Below, one piece after another: positions 12,431-21,627 of a stretch of 64,000 nt of DNA. The translations under genes and the position numbers were made by a program. The notes under the pieces are model-generated. The model worked only from the letters and a program-made list of their open reading frames with translations. It did not search any database and was not told where the DNA came from. The first letter of the stretch is position 1. Every line of letters begins with the position of its first letter. Origin of the DNA: Gnetum montanum (Eukaryota > Streptophyta > Gnetopsida > Gnetales > Gnetaceae); NCBI GenBank assembly GCA_015680685.1, contig MNCI01030296.1, positions 321,438 through 385,437 of the forward strand. The letters run 5' to 3'.

Positions 12431-13141
12431 ATGAATAAGGAGCGAGTGTATCCATCCAAGGCAGCGCCAGCAATGAAGCCCCCCCCGCCCATGTCTCGCA
12501 AGAGCAACGCCCCGATTCCAGCGCGCCACCGGAGGCAGCGCAGCGGCGTGTGCCGACGCTGCTGCGTCTGCGTCTGCGTCGCCGTCGCCGTCGTGGTCGT
12601 GCTCGCGGGCGCCGCGGCGGTCGCCTTCTGGCTGCTCGTTCGGCCACGCTCGCCGGTGTTCCGTCTGGAGTCGCTGCAACTGAAGCGTCTCAGCGTCTCG
12701 TCCACGACCATGGATTACGATCTCCGCTTCGGGATCGACGCCCGCAACCCCAACCGCAAGATCGCCTTCGACTACGCTGACTTCGCCGTCACGGCCGCCC
12801 TGGACCACGTGCAGCTGCCGCAGCAGTCCGTGCCGGGATTCCGACAGCCGCACCAAAACGAGACGCACGTGGCCGTGCAGGTCAAGGGCAAGGGCTTTGA
12901 GTTTTCCGGCAACAAAGCCGAGGCCAAGCGACTTTCTGCCGGCCATGTGTCCCTGCACGTGCATCTGCGGAGCAGCGTCAGAGTGAAGATCGGTAGTTAC
13001 CGATCGGGCCGTCTCAGAATCGACGTTTCGTGCTCCGCGGCTTCCGTCGCCGTCTCGCCCAAGCAAAATGCGGCCGCTAATTCCGATGCGGATTGCGACG
13101 TCAAGTTTCGGTTCAAGATTCTGAGATGGTACTTGGGTTAA
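12431..13141 (+). CDS. NDR1/HIN1-like (NHL) LEA_2 membrane protein
   Basis: A 236-residue single-exon protein. The start is the ATG at 12431, the first in frame; the frame is also open upstream but only from a GTG. Residues 1-45 are basic and Pro-rich (cytosolic). Residues about 46-70 form one hydrophobic segment (CVCVAVAVVVVLAG...FWLLV). Residues about 75-205 form the LEA_2 beta-sandwich, with the family's NPN motif at 106-108 and a typical YDLRFGIDARNPN context. One N-glycosylation sequon (NET) lies at 143-145. Family knowledge: NHL proteins are plasma-membrane anchored, and several act in pathogen or abiotic stress responses, NDR1 being the best known. Which subfamily this belongs to cannot be told. 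Codons are GC-rich, unlike the surrounding AT-rich repeats. This is the only intact-looking complete gene here. Confidence 0.92.
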   Translation: MNKERVYPSKAAPAMKPPPPMSRKSNAPIPARHRRQRSGVCRRCCVCVCVAVAVVVVLAGAAAVAFWLLVRPRSPVFRLESLQLKRLSVSSTTMDYDLRFGIDARNPNRKIAFDYADFAVTAALDHVQLPQQSVPGFRQPHQNETHVAVQVKGKGFEFSGNKAEAKRLSAGHVSLHVHLRSSVRVKIGSYRSGRLRIDVSCSAASVAVSPKQNAAANSDADCDVKFRFKILRWYLG

Positions 13142-13415
13142 AGGAATCATCCATTCAATGCTCTTTCGCACGGGACTGCTTTGGAATCGGTGGGGATGAA
13201 GTGGGATCGCCTCGGAGGAGCATAGACTGCTGTGATCTTTGTTCCGCCGTGATTATTTGTTTGTCTTACTTTTTTTGCGTTACTACATTCTTTACTGCGG
13301 TGTGCAAACGAGTACTGTAATTTTTCCCTCTATTTCTCCTGTGGCAAGAAACAACGTGTGATTTCTTTGTATTGTGGTCACGAGACTTTTGCGCTTTTTA
13401 CGGCCTTTGGTTGAT

Positions 13416-13421
13416 AATAAA
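13416..13421 (+). terminator. Candidate polyadenylation signal
   Basis: AATAAA 275 bases after the stop codon of the LEA_2 gene, in a T-rich context. This is the usual spacing for a plant 3' UTR. It is a prediction from sequence only. Confidence 0.4.
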
Positions 13422-14021
13422 GTAACTTTTATGTTGGCTTTGTTAGAGAGTTGCAAATTCGGCAGCATGCCTTTCAAACGCATTGTTCATTGTCTGCTGT
13501 CCATTGGCGGTTCGGAACCCATAGGGTTTGGTGGAATTGAATTTCAATTTATGATCATCCCATCACCGTGTACGTGCGTGCCTTTGCTTGTTTGATTGAT
13601 TTCTGTCTTTTAGTCGGTAGCGTCTTTAAAACTTTGGAAAGGTTGAACAAAATAAATTCACGAAATACATGCTCGTTTGGGCTAACAATATAACTCTGGC
13701 ACCTGCAGCAACACGAAATGATTGACGAACGACGAAGCGACGATTAGTGTCGTCTGTCGTGCATCATAAACCATGTTTTTGTCATTTTGATTTTCCAATG
13801 GAGAGTTTGGATACCTTCACCTAACAATTCATGTAAAATAATAGTGTGATTATGTCATAAAACCAGAACTTAGCTCACGGGTTTTAATTTAAAATAAAAA
13901 CTATGACTATATGCTGTGAATTCCAATTAAGTGACCAATGCTTGACAATCATGATCAAAATAATTTTAACATAATTTAATTATATGTAGTAATCATAAAA
14001 TAGTAAAAGATCTCTAAACAA
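13422..14021. other. Downstream flank of the LEA_2 gene, no gene seen
   Basis: AT-rich sequence without a recognisable coding region or repeat. A second AATAAA is present near 13649. Confidence 0.5.
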
Positions 14022-14242
14022 ATTATATATATAAATTGGCCAAGATGAGCTCAATTACTAACTAAAAACGGAATCACTCCTCTCCCCAATTTAGTTTTAC
14101 CTTTTTGAGAGGGTAAAACTAAGTTGGGTAAGTGGTAGAGAAACAAAGGGGGGTGTTACCTCGTCTAGTAGTCGGGGTTTCCGTTAACATCATTTTTTTT
14201 AAAATCATCTCGGCCAATTATATATATATATATATATATATA
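14022..14242. repeat. Fold-back (MITE-like) element
   Basis: The two ends are inverted copies: left TATATAAATTGGCCAAGATG, right the complement of TATATAATTGGCCGAGATGA. Inside, CGGAA/TTCCG and a 17-18 base arm pair (about 14080-14096 and 14111-14128, core TTAGTTTTACC) are also inverted. The whole could fold into one hairpin of about 220 bases. The right end runs into a (TA)n microsatellite. No transposase is encoded, so this would be a non-autonomous element. The superfamily is unclear. Confidence 0.65.
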
Positions 14243-14879
14243 AAAGCTAGTGGAGCGGTTTCGCGGCTTATGAGTAGAATTTAATTATTTTTTAAGTTAT
14301 CATCATTATTTGCATTCCAAATAATATATACCGGTAAATTTAAAAGTTTATATATTTCGTATATGTTGATGAAGGAATACATTGCGCAATTATTGCAACA
14401 AATAGGATTGAGCAAAAGGCAAAATACAGTGATAAGTGTGAACTCAATATGCTTAATTCTTCAACAGAGCAGAATGAATTTCTTGTGCAATTCTACTTTG
14501 GAGATGTTTAGCATTTGAAATCTTTCTGTATATTTGCACATGAAAAAGAGGATGAATCTTTAAAGAATCAATGGTCTTAACTCCAGATAATGCAACAAAC
14601 GTTAATAGTAGTCGTATCTAGTGTCATTTTTTAAGATTTATGAATAGTCATGGCCCATGTCAACCGTAATGGTGACTGACGAGATGCTCCTCGGACCACA
14701 AGTACAATTGGCACATGATGGGGATTACCATTATCAAAGGCACATCCAATGTAGAAGTCAAAATCAACAATAACGTATAATGGTAATGCAGGTGGCTATT
14801 TACCTTAAAGATACATAATATTGTGAGTTATGCCAAGTGCACTATTCACCAATCCTTGCATTATCCTTGCACCTTCACA

Positions 14880-15545
14880 TATAAGCAAAGATTGCATTAC
14901 TTGTTGCAGTAGATAGTTGTTGCACTACTTGTTGTAGTAAATGGTTGTTGTTGCTGATCTTGAAAAAAGTGTTCTTCACCTTCTTTATTGGGACTAATAG
15001 CAGCAGATCCATGTTTCTAAAAATGCATGAATTCTAATATTGCACCTCTTAATCTTGTAACATGATGCTTAAGTTCAATATTTTTAAATATTGCATCACA
15101 CCGTAACCATCATCACCTTAACCGTTGCCATGATTGTAATCGTCATTGTAACCATAATCGTCATCATTTATAATAATAATAAATATTCATTATTACTGTA
15201 ATCGTAACCATCACTATTTATAATAATAATAAATATTCAATATTACCCTCCATTTATAATAATAAATATTCATTATTACCCATGTCGGGCCCTACACGTG
15301 AGGGAATACGAAGAGATGAATGGGGAGCCCAAGGGTCAGGGGGCGTCAATTGAATAAAGATTCAACTCCCTTGTAGTGACTCTTTAGCTCCTTTGCATGT
15401 GGTGCATGCATGTGAAGGAATACAAAGAGATGAATGGAAAGCTTAGGGGTTAGGGGACATTAATCAAGTAGATATTCAACTCCTTTGCATTGATTCTTTA
15501 TCTCCCATGCATGTTGTGCATGTGTGTGAGGGAATACGAAGAGAT
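14880..15545 (-). mobile_element. Second, truncated copy of a Helitron 5' region
   Basis: This segment aligns with 18515-19446: the same coding start (ATG at 15012 on the minus strand, MDLL... with a frameshift, against MDPIAIHPNREGEEH at 18602), the same CGTAACCATCATCACC-type repeat, and the same 115-base tandem units. Only the first part of the protein-coding region is left. The two copies lie about 3.6 kb apart in the same orientation. Confidence 0.65.
15105..15545. repeat. Two tandem arrays in the truncated Helitron copy
   Basis: 15105-15283 holds about three units of a roughly 60-base AT-rich repeat (TTTATAATAATAATAAATAT, with CGTAACCATCA spacers). 15283-15545 holds about two and a half units of a roughly 115-130 base repeat carrying GAGGGAATACGAAGAGATGA and TGCATGTGGTGCATGCATGT. 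The same arrays occur at 18725-19446. Confidence 0.75.
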
Positions 15546-17063
15546 CAAACTAAATTGGCACTGCAACATATATTTGTAATGCATATTCATTCGTGGAGAT
15601 ATAAAAAATCACGTTACAAATGCATAAATAATGTTATTATTATATCATGGGCTTTTGTATATTGACATTATTGTTACAATGGACAAGATATGAATGATGC
15701 TAACACCTCATTCATAATTATTATATTATAATTATTGTGGAATCCAATAAATGTTATGAGATTATTATAATTAGAGCAATAATCCATAATTATAATTTGA
15801 GATATTATGGATTATAAGATTCATTCGAATGGTAAACATTTCATAATAAATAAAGCCAAGATATGATGAAATATTACTCATAATCCATAATGTTAGAGAT
15901 ATTATTTATTCATTCATAATGCTAACCCATAATGATTATATCTTGGTTAGCATTATCCATAAGATATATATAATGAAATGATTATAAATAACTGACTTTA
16001 TTTATGATGAAGTGTTTATAATCATTATATATAATCATTTATGTTTATGATTATAAATATATCATTATATATAATTGAGATTATAAATAACCGAGATAAA
16101 TATAATCATTGGCTCCCTTGCAATGACTCTTTGGCTAGGGGAGATTTATAAATAGTTGTTTATTTATGATTATGGCAAGACATGTGCGTCGATGGAGAGC
16201 TCATCGTTGTTTTCCTCAGCATTGGCTAGGATCATCACAGCATGATCTTGTTGGAGATCTTCCCAAGGTCTTGGTTGCCAAAGGTGCAGAAGTTCTCGTT
16301 TTTAAAATTTATCAGGTTAACAACCATATCATCCATTAGATTCCATCAATCAAAGAATATGTATATAAAGAAAATGTCTCACTACATGCGAGAAGGTAAA
16401 AAGAAATTATCAAATTTGAACTCTTTAAGTTCTCCCAAATAAGCAAGAAAAATTGTTAAAATTATAACCAAAGTAAGGCCGACATCTCAAATTGGCTAAT
16501 AATTTTCATGTGCTAGCAAAAATGCTAACGCTTTTGCATTTTATTAAAATGCATATTGAAAATGAAAAAGCAATCACAATTATAACAACTAAATGCATCT
16601 ACTCCATGGTAACTGCTAAATTTGAAAGCACAGCCATAGAAATGATAAAACCTACACAAAATATACAAAGAGATAAAGAGAACATGAACTTACAAATGTT
16701 CCTTTACATTGAAAAAAGGTGTAGCAAAAGAAGATTACTCAAGATAGTAGCAGAAAATTACAATTTTAGAATTCTCTGCCACTCCAGAAAGCATTGAAAA
16801 AGGAACAGAACCAAACTTTAAAATTTTTTTGCATTGGGAATGTAAATGTATACGAAAGCATGCTAATTACTAATGACAGAAGAGCTCAGCTTGAAGTGAA
16901 ACTATGAAAATTGCACAAAATCATCAAAATGTAATGTTCAACACGTTACAATTCACTCTAAAAAATTAACAAAAATAGACATAATTCACACATAAAAAAT
17001 TAACCAAACGGATGATGTGCAACTGATTTATTTTCACAATAATGAGTTTTGTTAACCCATTAT
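15546..17063. other. AT-rich, palindrome-rich DNA without a gene
   Basis: 15600-16180 is a mesh of short inverted repeats of ATAATTATTATA type, with GATTATAAATAACCGA repeats near 15980-16110. 16180-17063 has no long recognisable frame. It may be what is left of the Helitron body, but no Rep HUH or helicase motif is visible. Confidence 0.5.
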
Positions 17064-18602
17064 TTCTCAACCTCCAATTCCAACACGTTGTGCAATTGAT
17101 GATGTGTGATTGATAATGTTTTCATCATCTGTTTGAAGCAAAGGACCTTGGAATTGCAATCTCATTTCTCCATCCTTTTCTAACAATGGAATATAAGGAA
17201 TGCTATGGAAGATGTTAACATCACCGGTATTAGCAACATCATCTAATGCATGCATATCGATCTCGACATCTCGATAGTATGGATCATTTGCCTTCTTAAA
17301 AATCAAAGCTTCATAAACCTGTCTCTTGTTGACAATGAAATTATACTTGGTGCCCATTTGATCTACTCTTCTCAATATCAAGAAAGGGATGTCTTTAATT
17401 TTAAGAGGAAGGCTTTTAGTAATCTGTGTGACATCCTAAGCAAAGCTAATTGTGTGATCTTTATACTTGAACTGTTCACCAACTGCATGTGTAACTTGCA
17501 AAATGGGATTAATTTTTTCAATTAACATTTCTTCAACCTCAGTTAAATAGCCTAGGATAGGTGGTTGGATACTAGGATCCATGTTATTTTTAACAGAAAA
17601 TTATTTGATTTCACAACCAAAACTGTCAAAAATATTACATTTCTTTTCTTTAATGCACCTATTGCATGTGGGTCATCTACTTCTAGTTGAATCCAATAAT
17701 ATGCTAAGAAAAATTTCATTGCATACATTGCAGGAATGTGGATTTACAAAACTTCTAACTGTAGTATTAAAATTATGTATTGCTTAAGCAATTTCTGTAC
17801 TTACCTTTTGCAATCTTGGGAAAGACTGAATAGGTTCTAAAGAAGGCATTTCCATTTTTGGTGCACTAGCAACATCTGTAGCTTTATTTATTCAATGAAA
17901 TGAATTTTCTTCTTATCGATGTTGCCTCTTTCGGTGCTCACTTTCACTATAATGTAGTTGTTCTTGATCTTCTTGTAATTGTTGTTCTTCTTCATGTGTG
18001 ATTTCTGGAACAAATGTTGTTTCATTAACAGGCACAAATGCATTTCTAATGTCTTGCAAAAAATGTTTCAAAATTTAAACTAAAAATTAAATTAAACTAT
18101 TTACCAACTTGAGTATGGACAAACACCAACCTACATTTCTTCTTGATTATTTACATTATTAGTATCAATAATGTAGATCATTGCATTGGATGAATTTCCA
18201 AGTGATGAGAAGGGATTTGAAGTTGATGTAACCTAAAAAAATATATGCAATGTAAGTATGTAAATAAAATGAGAATATTTCCCTATGATAAATATTTGTT
18301 TTGAAATATTAAAAAATGCATAAATTACATACTCGTAAATTTTGTAGAATTAGTTCTCATTTTCGTTCATGTTGTTTTGCTTCTCATTTTAGAAATTGTC
18401 TTCTCTCCTCTGCAGTCATCAATTCTGGATTTTTAGTTTCTATAATTTGTGGTCGTCCTCTTCTTCGGTCATGCCCACATGCATGCCCACTGCCATGACC
18501 TCCATAAATTGTATTACTTGTTGTAGTAGATGATTGTTATTGCTGATCTTGAAGAGAGTGTTCTTCGCCTTCTCTATTGGGATGAATAGCAATAGGATCC
18601 AT
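17064..18602 (-). pseudogene. Helitron Rep/helicase protein, N-terminal relic
   Basis: Minus strand, start ATG at 18602 (MDPIAIHPNREGEEH). An Arg-rich segment follows (HDRRRGRPQ, then TAEERRQFLK). Between about 17800 and 17560 lies a CxxC...CxxC zinc-binding region and the sequence FSVKNNMDPSIQPPILGYLT, followed by VEEMLIEKINP. This NNMDP...LT-VEE-ML arrangement is the hallmark of the DUF6570-like region that precedes the Rep domain in plant and animal Helitrons. 17067-17381 continues it (VYEALIFKKANDPYYRDVEI). The HUH nuclease and SF1 helicase domains are absent, and internal TGA/TAA stops and shifts are present. The element is therefore a 5'-end fragment. Transposition function is lost. Confidence 0.8.
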
Positions 18603-18724
18603 GTTTCTGAAAATGCAAAAACTCCAATATTGCACCTCTTAATCTTGTAAGATAATGCCCAAGTTCAATATCTATAAATACTGTACCACACCAAAACCGT
18701 CATCACCCTAATCGTCACCATGAT

Positions 18725-19446
18725 CGTAACCGTCACCATTTTATTAATAATAAATATTCATTATTGCCCATTGTTTATAATAAAAAATATTCATTATTAC
18801 TATAATCGTAATCGTCATCATTTATAATAATAATAAATATTCAATATTACCCATCATTTATAATAATAAATATTCATTGGTTACCCACGTCGGGGCCTAC
18901 GTGTGAGGGAATACAAAGAAACAAATGGGAAGCCTAGGGGTCGAGGGCATCAATCGAATAAAGATTCGACTCCCCTGCAATGACTCTTTGGATTCCCTGC
19001 ACATGGTGCATGCACATGAGAGAATACGAAAAGATGAATGGGGAGCCTAGCGGTCGAGGGCATCAATTGAATAGAGATTTAGCTCCCCTATAATAACTCT
19101 TTGGATCCCCTGCATGTGGTGCATGTGCATGAGAAAATACAAAGAGACGAATGGGGAGCCTAAGGATTGGGGGGGCATCAATCGAATAGAGATTTAGCTC
19201 CCTTGCAGTGACACTTTGGCTTTTTGACTTTTCAAATTCGGCTACCCTGCAGTGACTCTTTGGCTCCGCTACATGTGGTGCATGCGCATGAGGAAATACA
19301 AAGAGATAAATGGGGAGCCCAAGGGTCAAGGGGCATCAATCGAATAGAGATTTAGCTCCCTTACAGTGACTCTTTAGCTTTTTGACTTTTCAAATTCGGC
19401 TACCCTGCAGTGACTCTTTGGCTCCCCTACACGTGGTGCATTACAT
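18725..19446. repeat. Tandem arrays upstream of the Helitron frame
   Basis: 18725-18885 has the 60-base AT-rich repeat. 18890-19446 has about four to five units of a roughly 115-base repeat. The last units carry an extra segment of about 50 bases (TTTTTGACTTTTCAAATTCG) that itself repeats. They lie 5' of the minus-strand Helitron coding start and match the arrays at 15105-15545. Confidence 0.8.
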
Positions 19447-19510
19447 GGAGGGTGACAAATCCACTCCCCCTCCCCCCCATCCTATGAGAACACGGAGGGC
19501 GAAAAATCCA

Positions 19511-19548
<38 letters not shown>

Positions 19549-19560
19549 CCCCCGCTCTCC
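19447..19560. repeat. Degenerate direct repeat with (CT)n microsatellite
   Basis: Two units sharing AAATCCACTCC and CCTAT...GTATGAGA are separated by a (CT)n run of about 32 bases (19515-19546) and C runs. Simple sequence only. Confidence 0.8.
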
Positions 19561-19695
19561 TATCGTATGAGACGAGTTGGACTATCGGTAAAAAATATAT
19601 TAAAAATAAAAAGTTAAAGTACAAAAGTATAGGAGCATTGTGAAAAGAAGAAATCCCAAAACAACAAAAAGGAAAAACTCAATGATTTTGGTGAT

Positions 19696-21180
19696 TGAAA
19701 CACCACAAAAATTTGGGCTATTGCCTCTCAACTACAAATTTGGCTAAGTGTGAAAATGATGGCACTTATTGTAGAATTTTCTATGTGCTAAGATTACACT
19801 CTCCATTGTTGGGAGTATGCTCTAGAGAGTAGTTAGCATGGAAGCACATTCTTTGTAGAATTTTCTAATTGTTGGGACTACGCTCCTGACCATGCTCTAG
19901 AGCGTAGTTAGCTCTAAAGCTAGATATTGCAAGAATTTTCTAATTGTTGGGACTACGCTCTTCCCCAGTGCAAAGTGTAGCCAAGCATAGATGTGTAGAA
20001 CCACCTCCAAAGGCCTCTAGAACACAACATCAGCATTCACATCAACTCCAACACATCTTTAGCAGTAGCATTTGTCTTTTTTGCATCCCCCTTCTCCCCA
20101 AAATTATAACTATGCTCTACACCACTTCTCACAGTGGATAGTGTAGTTCCGGAGCGTACTGTCCAAAAGTTGCATTTTTGGCATTTTTAGGTACATTGCG
20201 GTCTCCTTAGCACTTGCACATGTAGTTGGGCAATGTAGTGACAGTCTCACAACCTTGTAGAGTTCATTAGAACATTGTAGAACATAGTTGGGATCAGCGT
20301 AGTCTCGACTACCTCACAGTGTAGTCTTAACTACCACACTGCTGCATGGCACCCGATCTACATTTTATGCTAACCATAGCCCTATAAATACCCCTACGCC
20401 CCAATGTTTTAGGGGTTGGCATTTTGGGCATTTGGGTTGGCAAATCTCAAACGTAATTGGCATTTTTGCATTTTTGGCATTTGCCACTTCACATTTTTGG
20501 GGAACAAGATCCAAAGGCATCGGTAGAGAGGAAAAGTTGCATTCCATGACCCACCATAGCCCCACCGTAGCCCTACAGGACACCATAGCCCATGGTACAT
20601 TGCAATGGCCAACCTAGCAAGCACAGACACCACAACGAGCATTAGATTTCATGGCCCAACACCATTGAAATTATGACTGCACTCTCCACTACGCCTGTTG
20701 TACATCGCGTACCTTCTAAACCCCTTTTGGAGTTAACTACACTCAACCCCATTTGGGATGGTGTTTTGTTTCTCTCTCTTGCATTTTCACATTTTTTTTG
20801 CACTTTTTGCATTTTTCATGTGTGGTCACATTCCTAGTACACTCGGGCAACAGTCTCCATAGGTTGGCATCCCTATTTACCTCAAAACCCTTAACTATGC
20901 TCACCCCTGCTCATGACTATGCTCTACACTTAGCACCATAAAACATCGCTTAAACACTTAGCATCATTTCGCGTCATTTGCATTTACATCACAGCTAACC
21001 ACACCACCCCTAGTTGCATTCAATACCCTAGTTGCAATAGGTAAAGTCCTTGTTTGATTGACAAAACCATTCAGGGCACTCTGCCTCTATTTCCAATAGG
21101 CCCTCGTGCAGAGGTGAGGTTAGGCTATGCATCTATTAACCCCTCAGTGATTTCAACCATCGACATTTTCAGTTGTTACA
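19696..21180 (+). repeat. 5' LTR of element B
   Basis: 1485 bases, TGAAACACC...TTGTTACA. TATA box CTATAAATA at 20382-20390. U3 carries repeated ACTACGCTC / GCGTAGT motifs, several as palindromes around CTCTAGAG (for example GCTCTAGAGC at 19894-19903). Downstream of the TATA box are GGCATTTTTGG-type repeats. It pairs with 27745-29329. Confidence 0.93.
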
Positions 21181-21185
21181 GTTTT

Positions 21186-21204
21186 TAGTGCTAGAAGAAG
21201 GATC
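21186..21204 (+). other. Putative primer-binding site of element B
   Basis: Begins five bases after the 5' LTR (TAGTGCTAGAAGAAGGATC). It is a diverged version of the consensus shared with A and C, and the TGG expected at its start has decayed to TAG. Confidence 0.55.
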
Positions 21205-21424
21205 AAGCCATTTCCTTCTTAGTCTCTCTTGGTCATTTTCTTATGTGCTCTTTGCATCCATGTTGGTGTAGATTATCCCATTGTCAGTCCCCCAAGGACT
21301 CCGCGTAGCAATCCAAGTTCCATTATCTCCACGATTTTTTCTAAGTCTTCATTTTTTAAGTGTAGAGAGCATAGTTATTGTGGAGCGTAGTTAGCTCTCA
21401 GCGTGGAGAGCATAGTCTCCACTA

Positions 21425-21603
21425 TTAGCCATTTTTCGCAGTTTTAACACTTATTCATTTTTCACAATTTTTACACTTAGCCATTTTTCTGCATTTTCCA
21501 AACTTAGTCATTTTTTTTTGTATTTTCTAGACTCAGCCATTTTTCAGCAGTTTTCAAACTTAGCCAATTTTCTGCAATTTTTAGAGTTGGCCATTTTTTG
21601 CAA
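21425..21603 (+). repeat. Tandem repeat in the leader of element B
   Basis: About six units of 28-34 bases built on ACTTAGCCATTTTTCTGCA, between the primer-binding site and gag. The units differ in spacing and point changes. A GAGCGTAG palindrome cluster (21370-21424) like those in the LTR lies immediately upstream. Confidence 0.75.
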
Positions 21604-21627
21604 ATAGCAACTCTCACAACTTGGTCT

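Noticed and set aside
12211-13171. Minus-strand frames of 166 and 255 codons opposite the LEA_2 gene
   Set aside because: Arg/Ala/Gly-rich shadows of GC-rich codons, with no family resemblance. The plus-strand frame has a clear LEA_2 plan.
18890-19446. 115-base array as a centromeric satellite
   Set aside because: Few units, tied to the 5' side of a Helitron coding start in two places; nothing suggests a long array.
20365-20642. Minus-strand frames of 73-77 codons in the 5' LTR of B
   Set aside because: They fall in GGCATTTTTGG repeats of the LTR, and the other LTR does not keep the frame.
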